Notes: a model not told the origin generated them from the letters alone. A stretch of 64,000 nucleotides of DNA from Serratia oryzae (GCF_001976145.1 NZ_MOXD01000001.1:528711-592710), one strand, 5' to 3'; counted from the first letter of the stretch, positions 1 to 10,972 are shown. Program-made: numbers and translations.

Positions 1-38
1 CACAGACTTCGAAGGTTCGAATCCTTCCCCCACCACCA
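1..38 (+). tRNA. tRNA-Tyr, 3' part only
   Basis: The window opens inside a tRNA gene. Visible are a T-arm (stem GAAGG/CCTTC around the TTCGAAT loop), the 3' acceptor strand and an encoded CCA ending at 38. The sequence from the variable arm to the end matches enterobacterial tRNA-Tyr as I remember it. The anticodon lies upstream of the window, so the identity rests on the 3' third and on the rtT-like repeats that follow, which are typical of tyrT operons. Confidence 0.85.
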
Positions 39-194
39 TCCTTGTATAATCCCCCCAAAGTCACAATCAACTCCGTGTACCCATATTTCTTCGCACAGGG
101 GAAGGATGAGAAGCTTCGACCAAGGTTCGAGTCGAGCGCAGCGAGACAACGCGCTTTAGCGCGGCCCGAAGGGCGAGGAGCAACGCGACGAGTT
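21..194 (+). repeat. rtT-like repeat, copy 1
   Basis: This 174-base unit starts with the last 18 bases of the tRNA and runs to the next copy of those bases at 195. It holds a T-arm-like stretch near 111-130 and a perfect hairpin CGCGCT-TT-AGCGCG. The layout copies the rtT repeats behind E. coli tyrT, in which each unit carries the tRNA-Tyr 3' end. It is probably part of the tRNA precursor transcript. Confidence 0.75.
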
Positions 195-352
195 ATCCTT
201 CCCCCACCACCATCCTTGTATAATCCCCCCCAAAGTCACAATCAACTCCGTATACCCATATTTCTTCGCACAGGGGGAAGGATGAGAAGCTTCGACCAAG
301 GTTCGAGTCGAGCGCAGCGAGACAACGCGCTTTAGCGCGGTCATCCTTCCCA
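195..352 (+). repeat. rtT-like repeat, copy 2, shortened
   Basis: This second copy is nearly identical to copy 1 for about 145 bases. It begins with the same tRNA-Tyr 3' end (195-212, including CCACCACCA), carries one extra C in the C-run, and lacks the GC-rich block found at about 164-194 of copy 1. It stops at a third, truncated tRNA-end copy at 343-352. The segment up to the next gene at 453 holds nothing else I can identify. Confidence 0.72.
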
Positions 353-452
353 CTCAGCGCTTACGTCGATCCAACCAATGAATCCCCTACTTGAACTCCC
401 GCTCGCAATTCGTTATACCACTGGCTTCTTTGAAAGCGGTAAGGAACTGTGT

Positions 453-1025
453 ATGCGTAACAATATCTGCGTTTTTTGTGGTGCCAGCGAAGGGATTAAC
501 CCGGCCTATGCTGAAAATGCGCGTATTCTGGGGCAGGTGATTGCCACTCAGGGGCGGCGTTTAATCTATGGTGGCGGTAAAAAAGGGCTGATGGGCATTG
601 TCGCCGACGCGGTACTCGAAGCTGGCGGCGAAGTTGTGGGCGTCATCCCCGAACGTTTAGTGGAGGCAGAAACAGCGCATCGTGGTTTAACCAAGCTGGA
701 AGTGGTGCCTGATATGCATACCCGCAAAGCGCGGATGGCCGAGCTGGCTGACGGATTTATTGCTCTGCCGGGCGGTATTGGTACCTTGGAAGAGCTGTTC
801 GAAATCTGGACCTGGGGGCAGATCGGCTATCACAACAAGCCGGTCGGGTTGCTGAATGTAAACGACTTTTATCGTCCATTGAGTGGTTTTTTGCAGCAGG
901 TGGCCGATCAGGGCTTCATGCGCCAGGATTACCTCAACACCCTGCACATCAGTCATTCAGCACAAACTCTGTTACAACAGCTTGACGATTACCAAGCCAA
1001 AAATTACGACCGTTGGGCAAAATAA
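453..1025 (+). CDS. LOG family protein (TIGR00730 type)
   Basis: A 190-residue Rossmann-fold protein of the LOG family, whose characterised members cleave nucleoside 5'-monophosphates to base and ribose 5-phosphate (cytokinin-activating type). The signature PGGIGTLEELFE sits near residue 105, and the N-terminus has the usual VFCGAS strand-turn. The ATG at 453 follows AAGGA with seven bases between. The frame stays open upstream to an ATG at 378, but that extension has no ribosome site and does not resemble the family. The gene stands alone between the tRNA repeats and xthA. The true substrate in enterobacteria is uncertain. Confidence 0.85.
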   Translation: MRNNICVFCGASEGINPAYAENARILGQVIATQGRRLIYGGGKKGLMGIVADAVLEAGGEVVGVIPERLVEAETAHRGLTKLEVVPDMHTRKARMAELADGFIALPGGIGTLEELFEIWTWGQIGYHNKPVGLLNVNDFYRPLSGFLQQVADQGFMRQDYLNTLHISHSAQTLLQQLDDYQAKNYDRWAK

Positions 1026-1127
1026 TCCTTCCTCAGCCAGCGGCCCTCTGCCGCTGGTCCGCGTTACCTTTCCGGCCAAACTCTGCTACTATCTGAACAC
1101 ATTTTTCTGATAAAAACGGCATCGCTC

Positions 1128-1934
1128 ATGAAGTTTGTCTCTTTTAATATCAATGGACTGCGTGCACGTCCACATCAACTGGCCGCTATTATTGATCAAC
1201 ATCAGCCGGATGTGATCGGCCTACAGGAAACAAAAGTTCACGACGATATGTTTCCGCTGGAAGAGGTAAGCCAGCATGGTTATCACGTGTTCTACCATGG
1301 GCAAAAAAGCCACTACGGTGTTGCCCTGCTGACCAAAGAGAAACCGCTTGCCGTGCGTCGTGGTTTTCCGACTGACGAAGACGATGCCCAACGCCGGATT
1401 ATCATGGCCGATCTGGCGACTCCACAGGGAACGCTGACGGTGATTAATGGCTATTTTCCGCAAGGAGAGAGCCGCGACCACCCGGTCAAATTCCCGGCCA
1501 AAACCCGTTTCTATCAGGATCTTCAAAATTACTTGGAGCAGCAGCTTTCTGCGGAATCCCCGGTATTGATCATGGGTGATATGAACATCAGCCCCAGTGA
1601 TTTTGATATCGGCATCGGCGAAGATAGCCGCAAACGTTGGTTGCGTACCGGCAAATGTTCTTTCCTACCTGAAGAGCGTGAATGGATGGAACGCCTATTG
1701 GACTGGGGGTTGGTGGATACCTATCGCCATGCCAACCCGGAGCGCAACGACGAGTTCTCATGGTTTGATTACCGTTCGCGCGGCTTCGATGAAAACCGTG
1801 GGCTGCGTATCGATCTGTTACTGGCCAGCACGCCTCTGGCCGCACGCTGCAAGGCGACGGGTATTGACTATCAGATCCGCGGGATGGAAAAACCTTCCGA
1901 CCATGCGCCGGTCTGGGCCGAGTTTTCACTGTAA
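1128..1934 (+). CDS. xthA: Exonuclease III
   Basis: A 268-residue AP endonuclease and 3'-5' exonuclease of base-excision repair, the same length as the E. coli enzyme. It keeps the metal ligand Glu34 in GLQETK, the Asp/Asn pair in [10 protein letters not shown] near residue 151, and the C-terminal SDHAPV histidine. It acts on abasic sites and on blocked 3' ends in cytoplasmic DNA. The gene lies about 100 bases behind the LOG gene and 43 bases before nudG, on the same strand, so cotranscription with nudG is plausible. Confidence 0.97.
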   Translation: MKFVSFNINGLRARPHQLAAIIDQHQPDVIGLQETKVHDDMFPLEEVSQHGYHVFYHGQKSHYGVALLTKEKPLAVRRGFPTDEDDAQRRIIMADLATPQGTLTVINGYFPQGESRDHPVKFPAKTRFYQDLQNYLEQQLSAESPVLIMGDMNISPSDFDIGIGEDSRKRWLRTGKCSFLPEEREWMERLLDWGLVDTYRHANPERNDEFSWFDYRSRGFDENRGLRIDLLLASTPLAARCKATGIDYQIRGMEKPSDHAPVWAEFSL

Positions 1935-1977
1935 TTCCCTGCCCCGTGGTGATAACGGGGCCTTACCGATCATTCAT

Positions 1978-2373
1978 ATGAAAATCATCGACGTTGTCGC
2001 CGCCATTATGGAAAAAGACGGCAGAATTTTACTCGCCCAGCGCGATAGCAGTAGCGATCAGGCCGGTTTGTGGGAGTTCCCCGGTGGCAAGGTTGAAGCG
2101 CATGAGAGCCAGCCACAGGCTCTGGCTCGTGAACTGCACGAAGAGTTGGGCATTGTGGCCTGCGTAGGAAATTACCTTGCCAGCACGCAGTGGCAGCAAG
2201 GTGAAAGAATCATCCGTTTGCATGTCTGGCAGATCGAGACTTTCAGCGGTGAATTGCAACAGCGCTGCCATTCGGCACTGGCCTGGGTAACGCCGCGGCA
2301 AGCGCGTGATTACCCCCTCGCCCCGGCAGATATCCCACTGCTGGAAAGCTATATTGCTACCTTACCCAACTGA
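1978..2373 (+). CDS. nudG: Nudix hydrolase NudG, (d)CTP pyrophosphohydrolase type
   Basis: A 131-residue Nudix enzyme with a complete box (GGKVEAHESQPQALAREL followed by HEELGI) in the first third. E. coli NudG hydrolyses oxidised pyrimidine nucleotides such as 5-hydroxy-dCTP and is 135 residues long. The ATG at 1978 was chosen because the frame upstream runs across the end of xthA and has no similarity. The protein begins MKIIDVVAAI, typical of the family. It converges on topB with 46 bases between and no clear terminator. Confidence 0.9.
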   Translation: MKIIDVVAAIMEKDGRILLAQRDSSSDQAGLWEFPGGKVEAHESQPQALARELHEELGIVACVGNYLASTQWQQGERIIRLHVWQIETFSGELQQRCHSALAWVTPRQARDYPLAPADIPLLESYIATLPN

Positions 2374-2419
2374 GCTAATGGCTGCTTGATGATGCAGCTT
2401 TGTACTGAGCTAACCCGCA

Positions 2420-4330
2420 CTACGCCTTGGGAGCACTTTTTTTACGTTTTTTCGCCCCTGCGGCAGGCGGAGGTGGTAAACCGCGAAACGCCATGCTGGC
2501 CCGGCTTTGTTTGGCCTGATAAATCAGCTCCTGCAGGGTGCCTTCCAGCGGCTGCATAAAGTCCTGATAACGGCAGGATTTCTCGCTGATTTGCGTCAGG
2601 GTAGCCTCCCACTGCGCCGTCATGTCAGGCCGTGCAGCCAGATCCGGCAGGGAATGAATCAACGCCCGCCCGGTTTCACTGGAATGGATATAGCGCCCTT
2701 TCTTGTAGAGAAACGCCCGCTTGAACAATAGCTCGACAATGCCCGCACGCGTTGCTTCCGTGCCTAAACCATCGGTGGCACGCAGAATTTTCTTTAATGC
2801 TTTGTCTTGCACAAAACGCGCAATCCCGGTCATGGCAGAAAGCAGGCTGGCATCGGTGAATGGCCGCGGCGGCTGCGTCTGGCGTTCCACCACTTCACCC
2901 CGCTCACACAGCAGTTCGTCATCCTTGGCGACCACAGGCAAGGGTGCGCCTTCATTTTCCTCATCACGCTCTTTACTGCCCAGCAGGGTACGCCAACCGG
3001 CTTCAGCCAGAAAACGCGCCTTGGCGATAAACTTTCCACCGGCGATATCCAGTTCAATGACACATTTGCGGAACATCGCATCCGGGCAGAACTGCATCAG
3101 ATATTGACGGGCCACCAGACCATAGACGCTCAGTTCGTCTTGGCTCAGGTTGGCTCTGCTGGCACGGGCCGTCGGGATGATCGCATGGTGTGCATCCACC
3201 TTTTTATCATCCCAGCAACGGTTACGGCGTTCACTGTCGATCACCGGTTGCGGGTAAAGGTCTGGCTGATGCACGCTGATGGCGTTCAGCACCGCATGGC
3301 GCCCGGCGAAATGCTCTTCTGGCAGGTAGCGGCTGTCGGAGCGCGGGTAAGTAATTAACTTATGGGTTTCATACAGCCGCTGGCAGATATCCAGCACCTG
3401 CTGGGCACTGAGGTTAAAACGCTTCGCTGCCTCGATTTGCAGCGTGGAAAGGGAAAACGGCAACGGGGCGGTATCTGATTCCCGTTTATCATTATAAGAG
3501 GTCACCCGCGCAGGCTGGCCCTCAATACGCTTGACCACATGCTCGGCCAACGGGCGATGCAGCAAGCGCCCCTCTTCATCCTGATAAGGCTCACAGGAGT
3601 CGCTCGGTTGCCACAGTGCAACAAAACGCTCCTCTTTCGGCGTAACGATATGCGCTTTCACTTCAAAGAAATCTTTAGGTACGAAGTTTTCAATCTCTTC
3701 GTCACGCCGCACCACTAGCCCTAACACCGGCGTTTGCACCCGTCCAACCGATAGCACCCCGTCATAGCCCGCATTGCGCCCCAACAGCGTGTAGGCACGG
3801 GTCATATTGATGCCATACAGCCAGTCGGCACGCGCACGCGCCAGCGCGGAAACACATAGCGGAATAAAGTCGCGGTTATCGCGCAGGCGTTCGATAGCCC
3901 GCTCCACCGCCTGCGGGTTGAGATCGTTGATCAGGCAGCGGCGCACGCTCTGGCGCTTTTCTGGCGTTAACGCCAGGTAATCCAGCACTTCATCAACCAG
4001 CAACTGCCCTTCACGATCCGGGTCACCGGCATGGACCACTTCATCGGCTTCCGTTAACAGCCTTTTTATCGCATTTAACTGCTTGCTGACCGAAGGACGC
4101 GGCTGCAGCAGCCACTTCTGGGGAATAATCGGCAGATCCGCCAGCGACCAGCGCGCATAACGGCTGTCGTACGCATCCGGCTGCGCCTGCTCTAATAGAT
4201 GGCCAACGCACCAGGTCACCACATCGTTGTTGCCGCAGGCAATAAATCCATCCCCCCGGCGGTGGGGTTTAGGTAACACATCGGCAATGGCGCGCGCCAA
4301 ACTCGGTTTTTCGGCAATAAACAGTCGCAT
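2420..4330 (-). CDS. topB: DNA topoisomerase III
   Basis: A 636-residue type IA topoisomerase that decatenates DNA and works with RecQ. It opens with the TOPRIM motif [15 protein letters not shown]. The active-site tyrosine lies in [13 protein letters not shown] near residue 330, and [15 protein letters not shown] follows near 500. The tail is basic and ends in [11 protein letters not shown]. coli TopB has 653 residues. Its ATG overlaps the selU stop as TAATG, so the two are translationally coupled. It is the last gene of the leftward selD-selU-topB operon. Confidence 0.96.
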   Translation of the reverse strand: MRLFIAEKPSLARAIADVLPKPHRRGDGFIACGNNDVVTWCVGHLLEQAQPDAYDSRYARWSLADLPIIPQKWLLQPRPSVSKQLNAIKRLLTEADEVVHAGDPDREGQLLVDEVLDYLALTPEKRQSVRRCLINDLNPQAVERAIERLRDNRDFIPLCVSALARARADWLYGINMTRAYTLLGRNAGYDGVLSVGRVQTPVLGLVVRRDEEIENFVPKDFFEVKAHIVTPKEERFVALWQPSDSCEPYQDEEGRLLHRPLAEHVVKRIEGQPARVTSYNDKRESDTAPLPFSLSTLQIEAAKRFNLSAQQVLDICQRLYETHKLITYPRSDSRYLPEEHFAGRHAVLNAISVHQPDLYPQPVIDSERRNRCWDDKKVDAHHAIIPTARASRANLSQDELSVYGLVARQYLMQFCPDAMFRKCVIELDIAGGKFIAKARFLAEAGWRTLLGSKERDEENEGAPLPVVAKDDELLCERGEVVERQTQPPRPFTDASLLSAMTGIARFVQDKALKKILRATDGLGTEATRAGIVELLFKRAFLYKKGRYIHSSETGRALIHSLPDLAARPDMTAQWEATLTQISEKSCRYQDFMQPLEGTLQELIYQAKQSRASMAFRGLPPPPAAGAKKRKKSAPKA

Positions 4331-5439
4331 TATTCACCGCTATTCTGGCTGTACGTCATCAGGAATTCTCTAACTTCAGCATAGTTACCACGGAAGATCA
4401 TCCGCTGGGTCTTCTTCTCTAACTGATAGCGATACATCGGATCGTAATAGTGCTGTAACAACGGCACCAGCCATTGCTGGTGAGCATCGCTATTGCCCTG
4501 GGTCCGCTGCAACCGCAACGCCTGATCCAACCATTGCGTCAATTGCTGGAAACGCTCCAACCCCAAACGGCGGCGAATCGCGAACAAACCGTGGTGCAGA
4601 TACTCGGCGTATTTTTGCCAACCTTCCTGCTCACCGTAGGCGTGTTCAAAAGCCAAACGCATCTGCTCGATGTATTCCGCCTGCAGGCGGGCCAGACGAA
4701 CCTCAAACGGATCGTCGATCACCACTAAGGGCGCCTGTTGCATGCCGTTGAACAATGCCAATGGTAAATTATTGGAGCCGATGATCCGGCTTTCATCTTC
4801 CAGCACCCAGTGGCGGCAGCCTGCATGCTGCTTTTTCAACATCCGTACGGCCAAGTGGTTCTCAAAATCAATCTGCGTATGTTGTTCCACCAGCGTGCGG
4901 CCAAAAGACGATCCGCGATGACGGGCGACACCTTCCAAGTCAATGCCTGCCATCAGCTCATTGATCAACAACGTTTTGCCACTGCCGGTATTCCCACCTA
5001 CGATCACCATCGGCAGCGCAGCGCAGGACTCCAGAGTCTCCAGCAGGAAGGTACGCAGTGCCTTGTAGCCACCGCTAACTCGCGGATAGTCTACCCCGGC
5101 CTCACGTAGCCACTGCTGCACCAGTTGCGAACGCAACCCACCACGGAAGCAATAAATATACCCCTGTGGTTGCCGGGCACATTCGGCGATCCAGGCTTGA
5201 GTACGTTGCTCCCGCAAGGAGCCATTAACCAGACGATGCCCAAGAGCAATCGCCGCCTGCTGGCCGTGTTGCTTGTAACAGGTTCCCACCGCCTGTCGTT
5301 CATTGTCGTTCATCAACGGCAGGTTAATGGCCGTTGGAAATGCCCCCTGCTGAAACTCGATGGGCGCACGCACATCAATCAGTGGCACATCTTGCAGAAA
5401 AATGCGCCGATAGTCGTCGGTATCCTGCCGAGTCTGCAT
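4330..5439 (-). CDS. selU: tRNA 2-selenouridine synthase
   Basis: A 369-residue two-domain enzyme that replaces sulfur by selenium in the wobble 2-thiouridine of tRNAs for Glu, Gln and Lys, using selenophosphate. The N-terminal rhodanese domain has its cysteine in [10 protein letters not shown], and a P-loop GGNTGSGKT follows. Starting at the ATG at 5439 puts that cysteine at position 97, as in the E. coli protein. A GTG at 5448 that overlaps the selD stop is a possible longer start. The gene sits between selD, which makes its substrate, and topB. In E. coli, as I recall, selU is elsewhere. Confidence 0.94.
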   Translation of the reverse strand: MQTRQDTDDYRRIFLQDVPLIDVRAPIEFQQGAFPTAINLPLMNDNERQAVGTCYKQHGQQAAIALGHRLVNGSLREQRTQAWIAECARQPQGYIYCFRGGLRSQLVQQWLREAGVDYPRVSGGYKALRTFLLETLESCAALPMVIVGGNTGSGKTLLINELMAGIDLEGVARHRGSSFGRTLVEQHTQIDFENHLAVRMLKKQHAGCRHWVLEDESRIIGSNNLPLALFNGMQQAPLVVIDDPFEVRLARLQAEYIEQMRLAFEHAYGEQEGWQKYAEYLHHGLFAIRRRLGLERFQQLTQWLDQALRLQRTQGNSDAHQQWLVPLLQHYYDPMYRYQLEKKTQRMIFRGNYAEVREFLMTYSQNSGE

Positions 5440-5447
5440 GGCTAACA

Positions 5448-6491
5448 CTAGACAACCTCAATCAGCGGTTTGCCCGGCTGGGCGGTGTGCAGTTCACCGA
5501 TGGTCTTCAGCGTGATGCCGTGGCGCGCAGCAATCGCCTGCACCTCTGCCTCAGCTTCCGGCAGCACGGCCAGCAGTAAACCGCCGGAGGTCTGCGGATC
5601 GCACAATAACTGGCGCTGCAAATCGCTCATGGTGCCTATCAGGTGGCCATAGCTGTCGAAGTTACGGCCAGTGCCACCCGGTACGCAGCCCTCGCTGATA
5701 TAGCGTTCGATATCGGGCAGTTTCGGCACCTGATCAAACCACACTGTCGCCTGCAACTCAGAACCCTGGCACATTTCGCTGAGATGCCCCAGTAAGCCAA
5801 AACCCGTCACATCGGTCATTGCCGTCACACCGGCCACGTCGGCAAAGTCCGTGCCAGGCTTGTTCAACTGGCACATCACCTGCGTCGCCAGCCCTTCGTG
5901 CTCTGGCCGCAGTTTGCTTTTCTTCTCTGCCGTTGTTAGCACGCCAATCCCCAGTGGCTTGGTCAGAAACAGTTTCGCCCCTGCCTGTGCAGCGCTGTTT
6001 TTCTTCACCCGCTCAGTGCTGACGATACCGGTCACCGCCAGGCCGAAGATCGGCTCAGGTGCGTCGATCGAATGGCCGCCAGCCAGGGCGATTCCTGCCT
6101 GCTGGCAGGCATAACGCCCGCCGTCTATCACCTGCTGTGCCACTTCCGCAGGCAGCGTCGCAATCGGCCAGCCCAGGATGGCAATCGCCATAATCGGCTT
6201 ACCGCCCATGGCATAGACATCGCTGATGGCGTTAGTGGCCGCGATACGGCCAAAATCAAACGGGTTATCGACGATCGGCATGAAGAAATCCGTGGTACTG
6301 ATAATGCCAACACCATTACCGATGTCATACACCGCCGCATCATCACGGGTTTCGTTGCCCACCAGTAAACGCGGATCAACAAACTTTTCCTGTTCGCTAT
6401 GCAGTATCGTTTCGAGAACTTTCGGCGAGATTTTGCAGCCGCAGCCAGCCCCGTGGCTGTACTGGGTTAAACGAATGACCGGCGATGTCAT
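5448..6491 (-). CDS. selD: Selenide, water dikinase (selenophosphate synthetase)
   Basis: A 347-residue enzyme that makes selenophosphate from selenide and ATP for selenocysteine and selenouridine synthesis. The catalytic cysteine is Cys17 within SHGAGCGCK, followed by the conserved lysine; it is an ordinary Cys codon, not selenocysteine. Downstream are [17 protein letters not shown] and the GGHSID segment, and the protein is nearly collinear with E. coli SelD. It is first in a leftward operon with selU and topB. Confidence 0.97.
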   Translation of the reverse strand: MTSPVIRLTQYSHGAGCGCKISPKVLETILHSEQEKFVDPRLLVGNETRDDAAVYDIGNGVGIISTTDFFMPIVDNPFDFGRIAATNAISDVYAMGGKPIMAIAILGWPIATLPAEVAQQVIDGGRYACQQAGIALAGGHSIDAPEPIFGLAVTGIVSTERVKKNSAAQAGAKLFLTKPLGIGVLTTAEKKSKLRPEHEGLATQVMCQLNKPGTDFADVAGVTAMTDVTGFGLLGHLSEMCQGSELQATVWFDQVPKLPDIERYISEGCVPGGTGRNFDSYGHLIGTMSDLQRQLLCDPQTSGGLLLAVLPEAEAEVQAIAARHGITLKTIGELHTAQPGKPLIEVV

Positions 6492-6568
6492 AGTCCACTC
6501 CCTTTGGGTAATAAGCTTCAGAATATCACAATGGGGTATAGGGTAACGCTTGCCGAGGGGATTGGTAA

Positions 6569-6600
6569 GAGCAGGCTGGCATTATGCGTATAGCCTGCTC
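6569..6600 (-). terminator. Hairpin after ydjA
   Basis: A nine-base perfect stem (GAGCAGGCT/AGCCTGCTC) with a 14-base loop lies 60 bases downstream of ydjA on its transcript and before selD. Only a short T-run follows, so it may be a weak terminator separating ydjA from selD. Confidence 0.4.
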
Positions 6601-6659
6601 AGAAACAGTACAAAACTGCGGGGTATCGCGCACTTTCCGCCAATAACCCGCAGGCATGA

Positions 6660-7211
6660 TCAGAAATAGCTGACGAAAGGCGTGCTGTCTGGAGGCACCA
6701 CTTTGGTTGTGGCTTTCAGCTGTGGGGTACCGAGATAAAGGAAACCAACGATCTCATCCTGTTCACGGCAGGCAAAAGCCTCCCGCACCAGCGGATGTTC
6801 CGTCCAGGCACCGGTACGCCAGATGCCATTGAACCCTTGTGCCAATGCCGCCATCTGCATCGCCTGCACGGCACAACCGGCAGAAATCACCTGTTCCCAG
6901 CGGGGGATTTTCGGATTTTCACTGCAATGCGCCACCACAGTAATGATCAACGGGGCGCGGAACGGGGCCTGCCTGGCTTTTTCAACGGCAGCCTCATCCA
7001 GTTCATCATGCTTTGCCGCCGCCTGTAACAAGGCGCTGAAACGTTCTAACCCCTGATTTTCGATCAGCACAAATCGCCACGGCTGCAATGCGCCATGATC
7101 GGGAGCGCGTAACCCGGCATTGATAATATTCTGACGCGCTTCACCCGTTGGCGCAGGAGCGGCCAAACGTGATGCCGAACGGCGATTCAGTAAAAGATCC
7201 AGTGCATCCAT
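6660..7211 (-). CDS. ydjA: Nitroreductase family protein YdjA
   Basis: A 183-residue FMN-dependent nitroreductase-fold protein, the same length as E. coli YdjA. It begins [16 protein letters not shown] with the N-terminal RRS flavin-binding segment, then [12 protein letters not shown] and the C-terminal [11 protein letters not shown]. Its physiological substrate is unknown. It lies upstream of selD in the same orientation, as in E. coli, but a gap of about 170 bases with a hairpin argues for separate transcription. It diverges from sppA. Confidence 0.93.
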   Translation of the reverse strand: MDALDLLLNRRSASRLAAPAPTGEARQNIINAGLRAPDHGALQPWRFVLIENQGLERFSALLQAAAKHDELDEAAVEKARQAPFRAPLIITVVAHCSENPKIPRWEQVISAGCAVQAMQMAALAQGFNGIWRTGAWTEHPLVREAFACREQDEIVGFLYLGTPQLKATTKVVPPDSTPFVSYF

Positions 7212-7371
7212 TATAATCTCCTGATAATAATTTTCATTCGGATCACGTTAACATAGCTACACAGTGAGTTACAGCCTCTGCAATACTGTCTATAGCTTAC
7301 GATTTAAAGCTGACATTTCTTCGGCCGCTCATTAGGATAGCGGGACATTCTCGACTCTTTTTGGAGAGCAC

Positions 7372-9225
7372 ATGCGCACATTGTGGCGATTCATTTCTGG
7401 CGTTTTCAAGTGGGCCTGGCGTCTGCTGAATTTTATCAGGGAATTTATCCTGAACTTATTTTTGATTCTGCTGATCCTGGTTGGAGCCGGCATCTATCTT
7501 TCTTTCCAAAGCAGCACGCCGGTGGAAACACCACGAGGCGCGTTGCTGGTGAACCTGAGCGGCGTTGTGGTTGACCAGCCGTCTGTGAACAGCCGGGTTC
7601 GCCAATGGGGCCGTGAGCTATTGGGTGCCTCCAGTAATCGTCTGCAAGAGAACTCGCTGTTTGACCTGGTGGATATGATTCGTAAGGCCAAAGATGATAA
7701 AAACATCACGGGTATGGTGTTGCAGCTCAATGAGTTCGCCGGTGCCGATCAACCTTCCTTGCAATATATTGGCAAAGCGCTGCGCGAATTCCGCGACAGT
7801 GGCAAACCGATCTTCGCCATTGGCGACAGCTACAATCAGACACAATACTATCTGGCCAGCTATGCCAATAAAATCTATCTGTCCCCACAAGGGGGAGTCG
7901 ATCTCCACGGCTTTGCGATCAACAACCTGTATTACAAGTCCTTGCTGGACACCCTGAAAGTCACGACCCATATTTTCCGGGTCGGGACTTATAAATCCGC
8001 GGTGGAACCGCTGATCCGCAACGATATGTCTCCGGAAGCCCGCGATGCCGACAGCCGCTGGGTGGGTGGCCTGTGGCAGAATTACCTGTCAACCGTCGCC
8101 GCCAATCGTCAACTGACGCCAGAACAGCTGTTCCCAGGGGCTGCGGCAATCCTCTCTGGCCTGCAAGCCGCAGGGGGTGATACGGGCAAGTTTGCTCTGG
8201 AAAGCAAACAGGTTGATGAACTGGCTTCACGCCCCGAGGTTGAAGCTCAGTTGATAAAAACCTTCGGCTGGGACAAGCAGACCAATGATTTCAACGCGGT
8301 CAGCATCTACGACTATCAGCCTAAATCAACGCCGGATCAGGGGGGTGAAATCGCTGTCATCTTCGCTAACGGCGCGATCATGGATGGCCAGCAAACCCCT
8401 GGAACCGTCGGTGGTGATAGCACTGCGGCACAGCTGCGCCAGGCGCGCCTGGATCCGAAAATCAAAGCGGTGGTCTTCCGTGTGAATAGCCCTGGCGGCA
8501 GCGTAAGCGCTTCTGAGGTGATCCGTTCTGAGCTGGCCGCCGTGCGAGCAGCCGGAAAACCGGTGGTCGTCTCCATGGGGGGGATGGCCGCTTCCGGTGG
8601 TTACTGGGTTTCAACACCTGCGGATTACATCATCGCCAGCCCGAGTACCCTCACCGGCTCCATCGGCATCTTTGGTATTATCAACACCTTTGAAAACACG
8701 CTGAGCAGCATTGGGGTGCATACCGACGGGGTAGCCACCTCACCGTTGGCCGATTTAGCGATCACCAAGGCGTTACCAGCCGAGTTCTCGCAAATGATGC
8801 AGTTGAACATCGAGAACGGCTACAAGAACTTTATCAACCTGGTGGCTAAAGCACGGAATATGACACCAGAGCAGGTTGACCACATCGCTCAGGGCCACGT
8901 CTGGCTTGGCAATGATGCCAAGAAAAATGGCCTGGTCGATCAATTGGGTGACTTTGATGACGCCGTGAAGAAAGCCGCCGAGTTGGCCAAACTGCCGCAG
9001 TGGCAGCTTAACTGGTTTGTGGATAATCCAAGCCTGGCAGATATGATCCTCAGCCAGTTTGGTGTTTCCATCCATGCAATGCTGCCTGCGGCTCTCCAGT
9101 CGATGCTGCCAGCTCCGCTGGCTTCCGTTGCTTTGGCAGTGAAGGAGCAACCTGGCTTGTTCAATAATCTGAACGATCCGCAGCATCGTTATGCTATCTG
9201 CCTGACCTGTGGTGAAGTGCGTTAG
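7372..9225 (+). CDS. sppA: Signal peptide peptidase A (protease IV)
   Basis: A 617-residue inner-membrane serine protease that degrades cleaved signal peptides. One N-terminal membrane helix (about residues 24-46) anchors a periplasmic domain made of two tandem S49 repeats. The Ser-Lys dyad is split between the repeats: Lys208 in GTYKSAVEP and Ser408 in [10 protein letters not shown], each one off the E. coli numbering (209/409). The ATG at 7372 follows TTGGAGAGC. The gene is 80 bases before ansA, in the same order as E. coli. Confidence 0.96.
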   Translation: MRTLWRFISGVFKWAWRLLNFIREFILNLFLILLILVGAGIYLSFQSSTPVETPRGALLVNLSGVVVDQPSVNSRVRQWGRELLGASSNRLQENSLFDLVDMIRKAKDDKNITGMVLQLNEFAGADQPSLQYIGKALREFRDSGKPIFAIGDSYNQTQYYLASYANKIYLSPQGGVDLHGFAINNLYYKSLLDTLKVTTHIFRVGTYKSAVEPLIRNDMSPEARDADSRWVGGLWQNYLSTVAANRQLTPEQLFPGAAAILSGLQAAGGDTGKFALESKQVDELASRPEVEAQLIKTFGWDKQTNDFNAVSIYDYQPKSTPDQGGEIAVIFANGAIMDGQQTPGTVGGDSTAAQLRQARLDPKIKAVVFRVNSPGGSVSASEVIRSELAAVRAAGKPVVVSMGGMAASGGYWVSTPADYIIASPSTLTGSIGIFGIINTFENTLSSIGVHTDGVATSPLADLAITKALPAEFSQMMQLNIENGYKNFINLVAKARNMTPEQVDHIAQGHVWLGNDAKKNGLVDQLGDFDDAVKKAAELAKLPQWQLNWFVDNPSLADMILSQFGVSIHAMLPAALQSMLPAPLASVALAVKEQPGLFNNLNDPQHRYAICLTCGEVR

Positions 9226-9305
9226 CACATGGCTCTCTGGCCCGGCATCTGCCGGGCTTATTCCTCTATAATTCAGCTCATCTGGAATCTATTAAGATTT
9301 ATGTT

Positions 9306-10322
9306 ATGCACAAGAAATCCATTTACGTCGCCTATACCGGTGGCACGATCGGGATGCAACGTTCTGAACACGGCTATATTCCGGTTTCCGGCCACTTGCA
9401 GCACCAGCTGTCGCTGATGACCGAATTCCATCGCCCGGAAATGCCCGACTTCACCATCCATGAGTATGCACCGCTGATCGACTCCTCTGATATGACGCCG
9501 GAAGACTGGCAGCATATTGCCGACGATATTAAGCAGCATTACGATCAATATGATGGTTTTGTCATCCTGCACGGCACCGATACCATGGCTTTTACCGCCT
9601 CGGCGTTATCCTTCATGCTGGAAAACCTGGATAAACCGGTTATTGTGACAGGGTCACAGATTCCTTTAGCAGAACTACGTTCCGACGGCCAGACTAATCT
9701 GCTGAATGCACTGTATCTGGCGGCCCATCACCCGGTGAATGAAGTTTGTCTGTTTTTCAACAACAAACTGTTTCGCGGCAATCGCACCACTAAAGCCCAT
9801 GCCGACGGCTTTGACGCCTTCGCCTCACCCAACCTGCCGCCGCTGCTGGAGGCCGGGATCCATATCCGCCGCCAAACCGGCATTGCTTCCCCGGTTTGTA
9901 ACGGCGATCTGATAGTGCATAACATTACGCCACAACCGATCGGCGTGGTCACCATATATCCAGGGATTTCCAGTGCGGTAGTGCGTAACTTCTTGCTGCA
10001 ACCGGTAAAAGCCCTGATCCTGCGCTCTTATGGCGTCGGCAATGCGCCACAGAAGGCAGAACTGGTGGATGAATTGCGCGATGCCTCTGCGCGTGGCATC
10101 GTAGTGGTTAACTTGACTCAGTGCATCTCTGGCCGGGTCAACATGGAGGGATATGCCACCGGCAATGCCCTGGCCCATGCTGGCGTGATCAGCGGCTTTG
10201 ATATGACGGTAGAGGCTGCCTTAACCAAGCTGCATTACCTGTTGAGCCAACCTCTGACGCCGGAAGAAATTCGCAGCCAGATGCAACAGGATCTGCGTGG
10301 TGAACTGAGTGCTGCGGGCTAA
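9306..10322 (+). CDS. ansA: Cytoplasmic L-asparaginase I
   Basis: A 338-residue type I asparaginase that hydrolyses asparagine to aspartate and ammonia. The nucleophile threonine lies in YTGGTIGMQ near the N-terminus, and the second active-site threonine in LHGTDTMAFTASAL. There is no signal peptide, which separates it from the periplasmic AnsB. The stop is 17 bases before the pncA start, so ansA and pncA form an operon as in E. coli. Confidence 0.96.
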   Translation: MHKKSIYVAYTGGTIGMQRSEHGYIPVSGHLQHQLSLMTEFHRPEMPDFTIHEYAPLIDSSDMTPEDWQHIADDIKQHYDQYDGFVILHGTDTMAFTASALSFMLENLDKPVIVTGSQIPLAELRSDGQTNLLNALYLAAHHPVNEVCLFFNNKLFRGNRTTKAHADGFDAFASPNLPPLLEAGIHIRRQTGIASPVCNGDLIVHNITPQPIGVVTIYPGISSAVVRNFLLQPVKALILRSYGVGNAPQKAELVDELRDASARGIVVVNLTQCISGRVNMEGYATGNALAHAGVISGFDMTVEAALTKLHYLLSQPLTPEEIRSQMQQDLRGELSAAG

Positions 10323-10339
10323 CCGATCGTGGAGTGGAA

Positions 10340-10972
10340 ATGAAAACTGCCCTACTGCTGATTGATTTGCAAAACGATTTTTGCCCCGGTGGCGCGCTGG
10401 CGGTTGCCGAAGGCGATCAGACCATCGCCATTGCCAATCAGGCGATCGAAGCCTGTCTGGCCCGGCAGGAGGCCGTGATTGCCAGCCAGGATTGGCACCC
10501 GGCCAATCACCGCAGCTTTGCGGTGAACTCTCACGCGCAACCCGGTACGCTCGGTGAGCTTGAAGGATTACCGCAGGTTTGGTGGCCGATACACTGCGTG
10601 CAAGGCACTTCTGGAGCCGCATTCCATCCGCAGCTCAAGCAACAGGCACTGGCGGCGGTGTTTCGTAAGGGTGAAAACCCGAACATCGATAGCTACAGTG
10701 CGTTTTTTGATAATGGCCGTCGCACGCAAACGGCTCTTGATAACTGGCTGAAGTCTCAGGGGATCACCCATCTTGCCGTGATGGGGTTAGCAACGGATTA
10801 TTGCGTCAAATTCAGCGTGTTGGACGCCTTGCATCTGGGTTACCACACCATGGTGATCACAGAGGGATGCCGAGGCGTCAATCTGCAACCGGAAGATAGC
10901 CAACAAGCGCTATTGGCGATGCAGCAAGCAGGAGCGCAATTGGTGACACTGTCACAGTTTATCCAACGCTAA
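10340..10972 (+). CDS. pncA: Nicotinamidase
   Basis: A 210-residue isochorismatase-fold amidase that converts nicotinamide to nicotinate in NAD salvage. The catalytic Asp9 is in LLIDLQNDF, metal ligands are in QDWHPANH, the lysine is in VFRKGENP and the nucleophilic cysteine is in GLATDYCVKF. The ATG at 10340 follows GTGGAG by five bases. An in-frame GTG at 10334 sits inside that ribosome site and is rejected. It is cotranscribed with ansA. Confidence 0.96.
   Translation: MKTALLLIDLQNDFCPGGALAVAEGDQTIAIANQAIEACLARQEAVIASQDWHPANHRSFAVNSHAQPGTLGELEGLPQVWWPIHCVQGTSGAAFHPQLKQQALAAVFRKGENPNIDSYSAFFDNGRRTQTALDNWLKSQGITHLAVMGLATDYCVKFSVLDALHLGYHTMVITEGCRGVNLQPEDSQQALLAMQQAGAQLVTLSQFIQR

Noticed and set aside
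42..335. 97-codon arginine-rich open frame across the rtT-like repeats
   Set aside because: It reads through two copies of the same repeat in different registers, has no ribosome site, and its open length follows from the repeat composition. E. coli tyrT has a small basic ORF called tpr, but no similarity can be claimed.
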